From contig JAEYSV010000008.1 of assembly GCA_023434365.1 (NCBI GenBank), forward strand, positions 1 through 64,000: a stretch of DNA of 64,000 bases. Reading direction: 5' to 3'. Under the pieces are notes generated by a model. That model had not been told where the DNA came from. It ran no database searches and worked only from the letters and a program-made list of their open reading frames with translations. This DNA is from Bacillota bacterium. Lineage in GTDB: Bacteria; Bacillota; Clostridia; Lachnospirales; Lachnospiraceae. The position numbers were made by a program, and so were the translations under genes. Below are positions 19,191 to 28,208 of the stretch, piece after piece (within the stretch, counting starts at the first letter, position 1; each line of letters opens with the position of its first letter).

Positions 19191-19461
19191 GATTAGGGCG
19201 TCAAAAGCCCTTCAGAAAACTTGGCTTAGTCAATTTGCACATTTAATAAGTAAATTAAAGTGATACAAGACATAGTTCAATGAGCTACTGTATGAAGTCG
19301 TTGGCACTTTGGCCCTGTATTTTAGGGCCTTACGTGCCACTACGAACTTCATCCAAGCGAGAGCGTGTTGCGAATGAACTATGCCTTGCATCACGATTCA
19401 CAAACAGAATGTTGCAAATTGACGAACTATAATTTTAATAAGGGCTTTTGACGCCCTAATC
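19191..19461. repeat. 271-bp long-palindrome (MITE-like) element, complete copy
   Basis: The element starts and ends with perfect 22-bp inverted repeats (19191-19212 and 19440-19461, core GATTAGGGCGTCAAAAGCCC). The inner arms also match each other imperfectly (GTCAATTTGCA, then a TGATACAAGACATAGTTCA-type segment, then a TATGAAGT-type segment), converging on an apex GGCCCT/AGGGCC at 19311-19329. The whole can fold into one long hairpin. No open reading frame is inside. Partial copies lie at 1-122 and 60586-60663, so it is a dispersed family of non-autonomous mobile or structured repeats. Confidence 0.85.
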
Positions 19462-19491
19462 TTATAAGGTTTTGTTTTTTAGGGGGATGGG

Positions 19492-20544
19492 ATGGATCTT
19501 AAGAGTTATTGTATGAATATAACGAAGAGTAGGAATGTGGACACGAGGATTAGCAGGGAAATGAGGCTTCGTATTATGTGTCCGGAGTATTCGGTTGATA
19601 AAATTGATATCAAATCATTTCCCCATAAGGAAGGCGGAGATATCTTTGCATTATGCTGGAATGTTGAGGAGAGTGGTACACTTTATGCTGCTTATAAGCC
19701 GATTAGTAAAGCTGTTACCATTGAGACTACGTTTCAGTCTGGTCGTAAAACGCAGTATCATACCCATGATTATATTGAACTTGCCTATATTGTGGAGGGC
19801 GAGTTTATGCAGCGAATTATGGGACAGGATGTTTTGTTTAAAAAGGGAGAGCTTTGTCTGATTGATAAAAACTGCCCACATCAGGACTTTTTGTTAAACC
19901 AGAATAGTATCGTACTTTTTGTTGGGTTAGCCAATGAGTTTTTTGACGAAGTGATGGTAGAGAATATCGGGGAAGAGAAGCTTTTGAATTTCCTTCGAGT
20001 TGCCCTGATGAAGCAGAAGGATATCAGGCAGTATTTGCATTTTACAGGGAAGGGTCCAGAGGGTCAACATCTTGAGGAGTTATTACTTAGGTTGTTGTTA
20101 GAGATGGAACAAAGCGATACAGCTGTAAAGTATATTAGTAAAGGGTTGATTATCAGAATTCTTAATTATATCAGTACATATTATGATTTTGAATTATCCA
20201 ACGAACAGAAAAAGAAGAGAAACTGGCTAATCTATGAAGAGATGATTCGCTATATTGAGGAGAATTATTCGTGGATTACGATTAAGGACCTTGTGTTACG
20301 ATTTCATTTTAATGAAGATTACTATAACCGGATTCTAAAAAAGAGGACGGGTATGACCTATCTTAAGTATGTTCAGGAGATTCGGTTAAAGAATGCGTAT
20401 CGGCTTATTAAGACAACGGATTCGACGGTTGATGAGATAGCAAGTATCGTGGGATATCAGAACAAGGGATATTTTTATAAAATCTTCATCAATAAATATG
20501 GAATTACACCTGCAAAATTGAGAAAACATGGGATGCAAAATTGA
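19492..20544 (+). CDS. AraC-family transcriptional regulator (probable L-arabinose regulator)
   Basis: 350 residues. The N-terminal half contains a cupin-type sensor (GRKTQYHTHDYIELAYIVEG, then KKGELCLIDKNCPHQ). The C-terminal approximately 100 residues carry two AraC helix-turn-helix units, the second ending with the family motif VDEIASIVGYQNKGYFYKIFINKYGITPAKLR. It lies directly upstream of araA-araD-kinase on the same strand, which suggests it activates them in response to arabinose or a derived sugar. ATG start with an AGGGGG ribosome site. The last codons lie in a tandem repeat that continues past the stop. Confidence 0.88.
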   Translation: MDLKSYCMNITKSRNVDTRISREMRLRIMCPEYSVDKIDIKSFPHKEGGDIFALCWNVEESGTLYAAYKPISKAVTIETTFQSGRKTQYHTHDYIELAYIVEGEFMQRIMGQDVLFKKGELCLIDKNCPHQDFLLNQNSIVLFVGLANEFFDEVMVENIGEEKLLNFLRVALMKQKDIRQYLHFTGKGPEGQHLEELLLRLLLEMEQSDTAVKYISKGLIIRILNYISTYYDFELSNEQKKKRNWLIYEEMIRYIEENYSWITIKDLVLRFHFNEDYYNRILKKRTGMTYLKYVQEIRLKNAYRLIKTTDSTVDEIASIVGYQNKGYFYKIFINKYGITPAKLRKHGMQN

Positions 20545-20579
20545 GAAAACGTGGGTGTAAAATTAAGAAAACAGGGGAC
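20511..20579. repeat. Tandem repeat (3 x about 23 bp) spanning the AraC-regulator stop codon
   Basis: Units begin TGCAAAATTGAGAAAACATG (20511), TGCAAAATTGAGAAAACGTG (20534) and TAAAATTAAGAAAACAGG (20558). The first encodes the final residues, and the stop codon is in the second unit. The 20580-20738 remainder holds no gene. Confidence 0.8.
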
Positions 20580-20744
20580 GATGCAGTAGATAGGATGAAT
20601 TATTTCGTATTAGGTAGGAATAGGTAACTTTTTTGTAAAATGAGTAGGATATCTTCCTTGTTGATTGTATTCTTCTTCCCTTAAAATAAAAGGTAGAAGA
20701 TTATGAAACCGTGACTTTACAATCAATATGTAGGAGGTATGATT

Positions 20745-22241
20745 ATGTTAAAGAAAAAGAAATATCAATTCTGGTTTGCTACTGGTTCTCAGGCATTGTA
20801 TGGAGAGGAATGTTTGCAGGTGGTTGCAAAGCATTCTGAAATTATAGTAGAGGGCTTGAATAAGTCAGGGAATTTACCTTATGAGATTATCTTAAAACCC
20901 ACTTTGATTGATAACATTTCAATCAGAAGATTATTCAATGAAGCGAATGAGGACGAAAACTGTGCAGGAGTCATTACTTGGATGCATACATTTTCACCAG
21001 CCAAATCATGGATTTTAGGATTACAGGAATACAGAAAACCTTTGTTGCATCTACATACACAGTTTAACCGGGAGATTCCATATGATACAATTGATATGGA
21101 TTTTATGAATACGAATCAATCGGCCCATGGGGATAGAGAATTTGGACATATTGTAAGTCGTATGGGAATCGAGAGAAAGATTATAGTTGGTTACTGGGAT
21201 GATAGGCTAGTAAAAGAGCGTATTGCTAATTGGATGATTACAGCTATCGGTATCATTGAAAGTAGTCATATTCGGGTACTGCGTGTTGGCGACAATATGA
21301 GAAACGTTGCAGTTACCGAAGGCGATAAGGTAGAAGCACATATTAAATTTGGCTGGGAAATCGATGCCTATAATATTACCGATATCGCGGAATATGTTAA
21401 TCAGGTAACTGAGGGTGATATTAATGCTTTAGTAGAGGAATATTATGATAGTTATGAAATACTGTTACAAGGAAGAGCGGAACAAGATTTCCGTAAACAT
21501 GTTGCGGTTCAGGCTGGGATAGAACTTGGGTTTGAACGATTTATGGAGGAAAGGGATTATCACGCCATAGTAACGAATTTTGAGATGCTTGCTGGACTTA
21601 AGCAGCTTCCTGGTTTAGCCATTCAGAGGCTGATGGAGAAAGGATATGGGTTTGGCGGAGAAGGCGACTGGAAGACTGCAGCAATGGTTCGTCTAATGAA
21701 GCTCATGACAGGGGACAAAAAAGATGCTTTAGGCACCTCATTTATGGAGGATTATACTTATAATCTTACTTCAGGCAAAGAAGGTATCTTGCAAGCGCAT
21801 ATGCTTGAGGTTTGCCCTAGCATTGCTGGCAGTAAAATTGGGATTAAGGTAAGCCCACTATCGATGGGAAACCGTGAGGATCCGGCTCGTCTTGTGTTCA
21901 CTTCAAAGCCTGGCAAAGGAATTGCAACATCATTGATTGATATAGGTAACCGTTTCCGATTGATTGTAAATGAAGTGGAGTGCCTGCCACAGGAAACGCC
22001 AATGCCTAAACTTCCAGTTGCGAGTGCTTTCTGGAGACCAGCACCAGACTTTTTCACAGGAACGGAGGCGTGGCTCTTAGCTGGTGGGGCACATCATACC
22101 GCATTTTCCTATGATCTTAGCACAGAGCAAATGTGTGACTGGGCTGCTTATATGGGAATTGAATGTGTTATCATTGACAAAGACACAACCATTCGAAATT
22201 TGAAGAATGAACTTAGATGGAATTCTATTACGTATCGATAA
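20745..22241 (+). CDS. araA: L-arabinose isomerase
   Basis: About 498 residues, the standard AraA length. It converts L-arabinose to L-ribulose in the cytoplasm. Family signatures are visible throughout: FWFATGSQALYGEECL at the N-terminus, TWMHTFSPAKSWILGL, LLHLHTQFN, GFGGEGDWKTAA with the metal-binding Glu, SFMEDYTYNL, and the C-terminal GGAHHTAFSYDL with the conserved His. The start is taken as the ATG at 20745, 7 nt after AGGAGG; the ATG at 20739 touches the ribosome site. It is the first structural gene of the arabinose operon. Confidence 0.97.
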   Translation: MLKKKKYQFWFATGSQALYGEECLQVVAKHSEIIVEGLNKSGNLPYEIILKPTLIDNISIRRLFNEANEDENCAGVITWMHTFSPAKSWILGLQEYRKPLLHLHTQFNREIPYDTIDMDFMNTNQSAHGDREFGHIVSRMGIERKIIVGYWDDRLVKERIANWMITAIGIIESSHIRVLRVGDNMRNVAVTEGDKVEAHIKFGWEIDAYNITDIAEYVNQVTEGDINALVEEYYDSYEILLQGRAEQDFRKHVAVQAGIELGFERFMEERDYHAIVTNFEMLAGLKQLPGLAIQRLMEKGYGFGGEGDWKTAAMVRLMKLMTGDKKDALGTSFMEDYTYNLTSGKEGILQAHMLEVCPSIAGSKIGIKVSPLSMGNREDPARLVFTSKPGKGIATSLIDIGNRFRLIVNEVECLPQETPMPKLPVASAFWRPAPDFFTGTEAWLLAGGAHHTAFSYDLSTEQMCDWAAYMGIECVIIDKDTTIRNLKNELRWNSITYR

Positions 22242-22281
22242 ATTAATTAGATTAACATCATTTAGGAGAGGATGAATACCT

Positions 22282-22989
22282 ATGCTAGAACAGTTAAAGG
22301 AAATGGTCTATCAGGCCAATATGGAGTTGCCAAAACGCGGATTAATTACATTTACGTGGGGCAATGTGAGTGCTATTGATAGGGAAAGTGGATATCTTGT
22401 TATTAAACCAAGCGGTGTTGACTATCAGAATATGGGTCCGGACGATATGGTCGTAATTGATCTTATGGGAAATCGCATCGAAGGGAAATATAAACCTTCC
22501 TCTGATACGGCTACTCATATCGAATTATATAAGAAATATCCCGAAATTGGCGGTGTGGTACATACTCATTCAACCTGGGCAACGTCCTGGGCGCAGGCGG
22601 GAAGAAGTATTCCACTCTATGGAACTACTCATGCGGACTACTTTTATGGAGAGATTCCGTGTGCGAGAAGTCTCTCCGAAGATGAAATCAATGGTGAATA
22701 TGAGAAGAATACTGGTCTGGTAATCATTGAGACCTTATCTGAAATGCAGATAAATCCTAAAAGTATGCCAGGAATCTTATTAAAGAATCATGGACCATTT
22801 ACCTGGGGAAAAGATGCCAATGAAGCAGTCCATAATGCTGTTGTCTTAGAGGAAGTGGCTAAAATGGCATGTTACAGCGAAATAATTAATCCGCAGGTAA
22901 TGCCAGCCCCACAAGTCATAGCTGACCGACATTATCTTAGAAAACATGGAGCAAATGCTTATTATGGGCAAGAAGAGGAAAATGTTTAA
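22282..22989 (+). CDS. araD: L-ribulose-5-phosphate 4-epimerase
   Basis: 235 residues, class II aldolase/adducin fold. It interconverts L-ribulose 5-phosphate and D-xylulose 5-phosphate, feeding arabinose into the pentose phosphate pathway. Zinc-binding and substrate residues are seen in [18 protein letters not shown] and [14 protein letters not shown], with the N-terminal [21 protein letters not shown] phosphate-binding segment. It lies 40 bp after araA with AGGAGAGG upstream and precedes the sugar kinase. Confidence 0.96.
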   Translation: MLEQLKEMVYQANMELPKRGLITFTWGNVSAIDRESGYLVIKPSGVDYQNMGPDDMVVIDLMGNRIEGKYKPSSDTATHIELYKKYPEIGGVVHTHSTWATSWAQAGRSIPLYGTTHADYFYGEIPCARSLSEDEINGEYEKNTGLVIIETLSEMQINPKSMPGILLKNHGPFTWGKDANEAVHNAVVLEEVAKMACYSEIINPQVMPAPQVIADRHYLRKHGANAYYGQEEENV

Positions 22990-23030
22990 GAGATAGGAAA
23001 TGCTTAAGTAATGGAAAATGCTTAGAGATA
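22977..23030. repeat. Short tandem repeat spanning the araD stop codon
   Basis: Three imperfect units starting GGAAAATGTTTAAGAGATA, GGAAATGCTTAAGTAAT and GGAAAATGCTTAGAGATA; each carries its own in-frame or out-of-frame TAA/TAG. It resembles the duplication across the AraC-regulator stop. Confidence 0.65.
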
Positions 23031-23074
23031 GATAAATTATACTGTTTAATCATAAAATTGGTAGGAGGATGAAT

Positions 23075-24682
23075 ATGAGTGATGCAAAAAATGTGATTGT
23101 AAAAGCACTAGAGAATGGGAAGACCGTTCTTGGAATTGAACTGGGTTCTACTCGTATTAAAGCAGTTTTAATAGATGAAAATAATAACCCAATTGCGTCA
23201 GGAAGTCACGACTGGGAGAATAGCTATCTTAATAACATTTGGACTTACAGTATCGACGAGATCATTCGTGGTGTACAAGATAGTTATCAAAAGATGAAAA
23301 CAGAGGTTCTTAATGAATACGGTGTTACCCTAAAAAAGATTGGAGCAATCGGATTTTCTGCAATGATGCATGGTTATATGGTCTTTGATCATGCAGGTAA
23401 ATTACTCGTTCCATTTCGAACCTGGCGAAACAATATAACGGAACAGGCGAGCGCAGAGTTGACAGAACTTTTTCAGTATCCGGTTCCACAAAGATGGAGT
23501 ATTGCCCATCTGTATCAGGCGATTATAAATCAGGAAGAGCATGTTACGGAGATTAGTTTTCAAACTACGTTGGCCGGCTATCTTCACTGGATACTCACAG
23601 GAAAGAAAGTACTTGGTGTAGGCGAAGCATCCGGAGTATTTCCGATCGATATCGCTACAAAGACGTATCATCCGCAAATGGTTAAGCAATTTAATGAATT
23701 GATCGAGTCTAGAAACCTCTCATGGAAGCTTGAAGACATTCTACCTGAGGTTTTGGTGGCAGGTGATAATGCCGGAGAGCTTACTGAGTCAGGAGCAAAA
23801 CTGCTTGATGTATCTGGAGATTTACTTCCAGGAACACCATTTTGTCCACCAGAAGGGGATGCAGGAACCGGAATGGTAGCTACTAATAGTGTTGCAAAGC
23901 GTACTGGTAATGTCTCAGCGGGAACTAGCGTATTTGCGATGATTGTGTTAGAGAAAGAACTATCAAAAGTATATTCAGAGATTGACCTTGTGACGACACC
24001 TTCAGGCAATCTAGTTGCTATGGCACATTCTAATAATTGCTCCTCGGATCTGAATGCCTGGGTTGCTTTATTTGATGAGTTTGCTAAAACAGTAGGTTTT
24101 GCAATTGACCGGAATACTTTGTATGAAACTTTATATAAGCAGGCATTACTTGGAGATTCTGACTGCGGTGGATTATTAGCGTACGGTTATCTGTCTGGTG
24201 AACATATTACCGGATTTGAAGAAGGTAGACCATTGTTCGTACGATCCTCAGATAGCAAATTCAATCTGGCTAACTTTATGCGAGTGCATTTGTTTACAGC
24301 TCTTGGTGCCCTTAAAGTAGGACTTGACATCCTTCTTAAACAAGAAGGAGTAAAATTAGATGAGCTACTTGGACATGGAGGTTTGTTTAAAACAAAAGAT
24401 GTTGGTCAAAAAATAATGGCTGCAGCAGTTAATGTCCCTGTATCCGTAATGGAAACGGCAGGAGAAGGCGGAGCATGGGGAATCGCACTACTTGCTTCCT
24501 ATATGTTACATAAGGGGCAAGAAGAAACGTTAGAGCATTATCTTTCAGAACAGGTATTTGCAGGCAAGTTAGGCACGAAAGTAATGCCTGATGAAAAGGA
24601 TGTGGAAGGCTTTGAACGTTTTATGATTCGATATCTTGAAGGTCTAGCGATTGAACGTGCAGCTGTAGAGCATTGGCGATAA
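23075..24682 (+). CDS. FGGY-family carbohydrate kinase, probable L-ribulokinase of the arabinose pathway
   Basis: About 535 residues. It has the FGGY kinase fold: N-terminal ATP/phosphate loop [30 protein letters not shown], middle [12 protein letters not shown] and C-terminal [15 protein letters not shown]. Between araD and the operon end, the expected role is phosphorylation of L-ribulose, completing isomerase-kinase-epimerase. The sequence is not the classical long AraB and looks like the XylB-type branch used for ribulose in many clostridia, so a xylulokinase role cannot be excluded. Start at the ATG at 23075, 6 nt after GTAGGAGG; the ATG at 23069 abuts the ribosome site. Confidence 0.88.
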   Translation: MSDAKNVIVKALENGKTVLGIELGSTRIKAVLIDENNNPIASGSHDWENSYLNNIWTYSIDEIIRGVQDSYQKMKTEVLNEYGVTLKKIGAIGFSAMMHGYMVFDHAGKLLVPFRTWRNNITEQASAELTELFQYPVPQRWSIAHLYQAIINQEEHVTEISFQTTLAGYLHWILTGKKVLGVGEASGVFPIDIATKTYHPQMVKQFNELIESRNLSWKLEDILPEVLVAGDNAGELTESGAKLLDVSGDLLPGTPFCPPEGDAGTGMVATNSVAKRTGNVSAGTSVFAMIVLEKELSKVYSEIDLVTTPSGNLVAMAHSNNCSSDLNAWVALFDEFAKTVGFAIDRNTLYETLYKQALLGDSDCGGLLAYGYLSGEHITGFEEGRPLFVRSSDSKFNLANFMRVHLFTALGALKVGLDILLKQEGVKLDELLGHGGLFKTKDVGQKIMAAAVNVPVSVMETAGEGGAWGIALLASYMLHKGQEETLEHYLSEQVFAGKLGTKVMPDEKDVEGFERFMIRYLEGLAIERAAVEHWR

Positions 24683-24708
24683 GAGCCTTTGGCTAATGCG
24701 CACAATCC

Positions 24709-24741
24709 CGATTAGAGCATAACCTTACGATGCTCTAATCG
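24709..24741. terminator. Stem-loop at the end of the arabinose operon
   Basis: A 12-bp perfect stem CGATTAGAGCAT (24709-24720) with its complement at 24730-24741, extended by AATC/GATT-type pairs. No T-run follows, so it may stabilise the 3' end rather than terminate alone. Confidence 0.5.
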
Positions 24742-24899
24742 AGATTGGCACACAAATTTATACGGTGTATTTGAATTTATTAATAAAAAAACATCTAACT
24801 TTATAAAGGAATATCATACCGTATCTCATTCCCATGGATAAAAATATGTACTCATAGAAAAACTAAGGAAGTAAGTTACTGAAAGTAAGGAGAAGAACT

Positions 24900-25805
24900 A
24901 TGAGTAAAGTTACATGGAGGAAAGAAAGAAAAGAATACTTTAGAGGTTGGTATTTTAAACAAAGTGAGTATAATAACACCCTAATTATGATACCCGGCTT
25001 TCATAGGGACTATTGGGGCAAAAAACAGGCATTTTTACAAATTATATATGACGGTCAATCCTATTACATCCCATTTTCTGGACAGGTGATTAATTATCAC
25101 CACAGTAATTTGTCTGTTCGCTTAGGTAATTGCAAGTTTTCGGATAAAGGGATATTACTAGATATTGATCGTGATGATTATCATATTCACGGTAGATTAC
25201 GCTTTTTTAACATTACAAAACCAGAGCAAGATATCATGGGACCATTAAAGTATTTGACTTGTTTGGAATGTCGACATATGCTCTATAGTATGACGCATGA
25301 TGTTCATGGGGAGTTGTGGATTAATGATAAGCACATCGTATTTAATCATGGAACCGGGTATATCGAAGGAAATGATGGATGTTCGTTCCCAGAACGATAT
25401 GTCTGGACACAAAGTAATATGTTTCAGACTAAAGAATGCTCTTTTATGGCAGCGATTGCTAACATTCCACTTTTTCCAAAGCTATCTAAGCGTCTTAAAA
25501 TAACAGGTTGCCTGTGTAATATACATTTAGACGGGCAAGAGTATCGTCTAGCAACCTATAATGGAGCCAAAGTGGTCAAATGGACACCAAAACAGTTTGT
25601 TATTCAAAAAGGGAAGCTAAAAGTTCGAGTTACCTTGTTATCAGAAAATAGTGTGCCATTAAAAGCGCCAGTTTGTGGTGCGATGACTAAGACCATATAT
25701 GAATATTCCGTGGCTAAAGTAAGATACGAGATTAAGTATCAAAATAAAGTACTGCTTGATGAGGCGGCTCCATGGAGTAGTTATGAGGCGGTTCCGGAAA
25801 GATAG
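24900..25805 (+). CDS. Tocopherol-cyclase-like family protein
   Basis: 301 residues. It shares the family hallmarks of the bacterial tocopherol cyclase-like proteins: FRGWYFKQ near the N-terminus, then GFHRDYWGKKQAFLQII, a beta-rich two-lobed body and a WTQSNMF-type motif in the middle. Bacteria outside the tocopherol producers carry it with no known substrate; a lipocalin-like lipid- or isoprenoid-binding role is plausible. No signal peptide. It stands alone between the arabinose operon and a repeat array; its stop codon lies inside the first repeat unit. Confidence 0.75.
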   Translation: MSKVTWRKERKEYFRGWYFKQSEYNNTLIMIPGFHRDYWGKKQAFLQIIYDGQSYYIPFSGQVINYHHSNLSVRLGNCKFSDKGILLDIDRDDYHIHGRLRFFNITKPEQDIMGPLKYLTCLECRHMLYSMTHDVHGELWINDKHIVFNHGTGYIEGNDGCSFPERYVWTQSNMFQTKECSFMAAIANIPLFPKLSKRLKITGCLCNIHLDGQEYRLATYNGAKVVKWTPKQFVIQKGKLKVRVTLLSENSVPLKAPVCGAMTKTIYEYSVAKVRYEIKYQNKVLLDEAAPWSSYEAVPER

Positions 25806-26110
25806 TGAAGAGCCTGAAAAGATAGTGAAGAGCCTGAAAAGATAGTGAAGAGCGAAGAGTGAAGAGTGAAGAGCGGAAAAAGAAAGTGAAGAGCCTTAAA
25901 GGGCAGTGAAGAGCCTGAAAAGATAGTGAAGAACTAAGAGTGAAGAGTGAAGAGCGGAAAAGATAGTGAAGAACCTGAAAAGAAAGTGAAGAACTAAGAG
26001 TGAATAGTGAAGAGCGGAAAAAAGATACGTAAAGAGCGCTATGAAAAGATAGTGAAGAGCGGAAAAGGGTAGTGAAGAACTAAGAGTGAATAACTGGAAA
26101 AGATTCTGAG
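25800..26110. repeat. Purine-rich tandem array beginning at the stop codon
   Basis: About 15 degenerate copies of a 20-bp unit (GATAGTGAAGAGCCTGAAAA) mixed with GAAGAGTGAAGAGCGG variants. The stop codon TAG at 25803 is part of the first unit. The array reads GA-rich on the plus strand, i.e. the sense strand of the upstream gene. Related arrays lie at 13950-14214, 26935-27085 and 42606-42800. Confidence 0.85.
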
Positions 26111-26174
26111 GAATGAAGAGTTTAAAAGATAATATTATGAGGAGAGTTGAAACATTGGTTTTGAAATAGGAGTT

Positions 26175-26252
26175 ATGAACTTAGGGATTTGTGTTTTTGG
26201 AGAAGCGGTATGGTTTAGTATCGTTTCTCTTTTTTTGATTGGGGTTGTTTAG
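26175..26252 (+). CDS. Possible 25-residue hydrophobic peptide
   Basis: A short frame starting ATGAACTTAGGG after TAGGAG, encoding a largely hydrophobic peptide (IVSLFLIGVV at the end) that could be one membrane helix. The ribosome site is only 2 nt from the ATG, and there is no other support. The rest of the 26111-26323 gap shows nothing. Confidence 0.2.
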   Translation: MNLGICVFGEAVWFSIVSLFLIGVV

Positions 26253-26323
26253 ATATGGCAATGAGAGCATAATGGGAGGCATTATACGGGTTTGAATGAA
26301 ATTAGGTTCCTAGGTTATGTATT

Positions 26324-26614
26324 CTAGTTATTTTTGCTTAGTTTTTTACCTATGATGAGTCCTGCAAACATTCCATAGCAGGTGCCATAGGTGAAGTAAT
26401 AGGTTCCATGAACTGACATAAATAATGCGCCTATTGCTACGCCAAATCCCATACCTATAACGGTTCCGTATAGCATATAGTCGAATTTTGCAACATTATT
26501 GTTGTTTTGGCTTGATTTGGTTACGTTATATTTCTCTTGTAAAGCAACGTATAAGATTATAGCGGTAATGCAAAAAAAGATCCATGGCAATATCATTAAA
26601 AATACTGTAATCAT
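26324..26614 (-). CDS. Small integral membrane protein of unknown function
   Basis: 96 residues, about three membrane helices: residues 4-24, then after a polar Asn-rich loop two glycine-rich helices (GTVIGMGFGVAIGALFM and YGMFAGLIIGKK). The paired glycine-rich helices resemble glycine-zipper proteins. ATG start with GGAGGTACATT. No family recognised and no informative neighbour. Confidence 0.65.
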   Translation of the reverse strand: MITVFLMILPWIFFCITAIILYVALQEKYNVTKSSQNNNNVAKFDYMLYGTVIGMGFGVAIGALFMSVHGTYYFTYGTCYGMFAGLIIGKKLSKNN

Positions 26615-26756
26615 AATGTACCTCCTAGATTTATACTTGTAAAGTTAGCCGTTCAAGTATATTGCAAGTAAGAGCAAGTTGAATTGATGAAAGTGATTAT
26701 CTGGATTAATTTACTATAAATTGTAGCATTTATAACATACACTGTAAAGTACTAAT

Positions 26757-26804
26757 ATCTAGAGTATCTATAGCTATGAATCTCTAGAGGGTCTATAGCT
26801 ATGA
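26757..26804. repeat. Two 24-bp direct repeats
   Basis: TCTAGAGTATCTATAGCTAT (from 26758) and CTCTAGAGGGTCTATAGCTA (from 26782) are near-identical units, and TCTAGAG/CTCTAGA also forms an inverted pair. Function unknown. Confidence 0.5.
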
Positions 26805-26934
26805 GAGTATAACACCCCAATAATAAAACAGACCCCTTTCATACTCACAGCTTAAAATTTATCACCTTTTGCCAGTTCTCACTCTTAGTTCTTCACCGAA
26901 AAACATAAGTTGTCAATAGCGGTGTTCACAACAA

Positions 26935-27085
26935 AGAGTGAAAACTTTCATTTTTCACTCTTCACTCTTCATTCTTAGTTCTTCACTGCCTTTAAAACGC
27001 TCTTCACTCTTAGTTCTTCACTGTTTTAAATCTCTTCACTCTTCACTCTTAGTTCTTCACTATCATTTCATCCTCTTCACTATTT
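26935..27085. repeat. Purine-rich tandem array, minus orientation
   Basis: The same family as at 25.8 kb but inverted (TTCTTCACT-type units on the plus strand), ending in CTTCACTATTTTTTTTG, the same junction sequence as at the kinase stop (14215). A stray unit is at 26874-26896. No minus-strand gene now ends here, so an ancestral gene may have been lost. The rest of 26615-26934 shows no gene. Confidence 0.75.
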
Positions 27086-27127
27086 TTTTTGTTGAATTAT
27101 CTTCCAAAACAGAGTATAATTAACATA

Positions 27128-27161
27128 TAATTTCCGAGTATGTTAGATACTACGGAAATTA
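27128..27161. other. Nested inverted repeat upstream of the degenerate recombinase
   Basis: TAATTTCCG (27128-27136) pairs with CGGAAATTA (27153-27161), and inside it AGTAT pairs with ATACT around GTTAG. Possibly an operator or a recombinase-type site for the gene starting near 27237. Confidence 0.4.
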
Positions 27162-27236
27162 ATGGGCTATTATCTCTAACGACACAATAAGGGTCAAGGG
27201 GGATGATAATAATTTTGGAATCGGGGAGTGAAAGTA

Positions 27237-28163
27237 TTGAGAGAACAGGACAATACGAGTGATAGACTTTATTTTATAGAAACCATTTTCAATGACTTTG
27301 CGCTTCAATTAAAGACAGTCAAATCACAACAAATATACAAAAAAGATATTATTGAGTTTTGGCAGTTCGTTAATAAAGATATCTTAGAGGCTACGGTTGA
27401 GGATGCAAAACGATATGAAATCCTGTTAAATGAGAAAGTACAGAAGGGAACCTTACATAAATCAACGATGATTAAAAAACTGCGGGAACTATCTAGCTTT
27501 TATCATTTTATTGATCAACATCGGGAGAGTTATTCGTTACCAGACCAATTCTTTAACATTTTCTCTGCTTTACGAATTGATACAATGCAGGATGTCATTC
27601 GGCCGAGCCAGTTAGTGGAATTGTCTGAGTTAGACAAACTGTTGACATATTTAATGCATCATGATTCGATGGTGTTATTAGCAGTATTGTTTTCTTGGAA
27701 AATGCTGCTTCGAATGGGTGAGATTCTTACGCTTAAGGTCAGTGACATTGTTGCTTCAGGTGATGCCTATGGGATTCGTTTGCGTGATGATTATGAGAAT
27801 GTGAGATATAATAAAATACCTGACGATATTCTACCTTATTTGATGAATTATATGAATCAGTTGCAACCTGATGATCATCTCTTTATTCATCCAAAAACGA
27901 AGAAAAGGTATACGGAGAGAAACTTGCGGTATCGGCTTAAAGAGGCATTTGTTAAGAGTAATGCAAAGCCACGGTCGTTTAATGATATTCGCAATACGGG
28001 GGTTGTATATGCGGTATCGAATCAGTCTGATGTAAGACTGGTAGCAAACGCAATGGGGCACAAATCGACAACTCATATTACTAGACTAGATAGTTTACAT
28101 GTTAGCTTTAATGATGTATGTGATTATATTAGTATGGTGGGCAAATTAAAACCTCCTAATTAG
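27237..28163 (+). CDS. Tyrosine-recombinase-family protein lacking the catalytic tyrosine
   Basis: About 308 residues. It has an N-terminal SAM-like DNA-binding domain (about 10-110) and a C-terminal phage-integrase-type domain. The first catalytic Arg is present (RMGEILTL) and so is the second (FNDIRNTG), but the His of HxxR is replaced by Asn. The GHK motif is followed by STTHITRLDSL with no tyrosine at the usual position (10 residues after the His); in the intact recombinase at 30.8 kb it is present (GHKDVNTTRKHY). It is likely unable to recombine DNA and may bind it as a regulator or be decaying. The TTG at 27237 is best spaced from GGGGAG; a GTG at 27228 is the alternative. Confidence 0.75.
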   Translation: MREQDNTSDRLYFIETIFNDFALQLKTVKSQQIYKKDIIEFWQFVNKDILEATVEDAKRYEILLNEKVQKGTLHKSTMIKKLRELSSFYHFIDQHRESYSLPDQFFNIFSALRIDTMQDVIRPSQLVELSELDKLLTYLMHHDSMVLLAVLFSWKMLLRMGEILTLKVSDIVASGDAYGIRLRDDYENVRYNKIPDDILPYLMNYMNQLQPDDHLFIHPKTKKRYTERNLRYRLKEAFVKSNAKPRSFNDIRNTGVVYAVSNQSDVRLVANAMGHKSTTHITRLDSLHVSFNDVCDYISMVGKLKPPN

Positions 28164-28192
28164 CAGCATTTTATACAGGAGCAATTAGGAGG
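28152..28192. terminator. Inverted repeat between convergent genes
   Basis: CCTCCTAATT (28152-28161) pairs with AATTAGGAGG (28183-28192). Placed between the 3' ends of two convergent genes, it fits a terminator, though T-runs are lacking. Confidence 0.5.
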
Positions 28193-28208
28193 CGTTAGTA
28201 TATGTTAT

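Noticed and set aside
19191..19461. Group II intron or riboswitch
   Set aside because: No intron-encoded protein, conserved domain V or aptamer motif was seen; perfect terminal inverted repeats fit a mobile-type element better.
26938..27123. 61-residue frame in the 26.9-kb array
   Set aside because: Same cause: translated repeat units.
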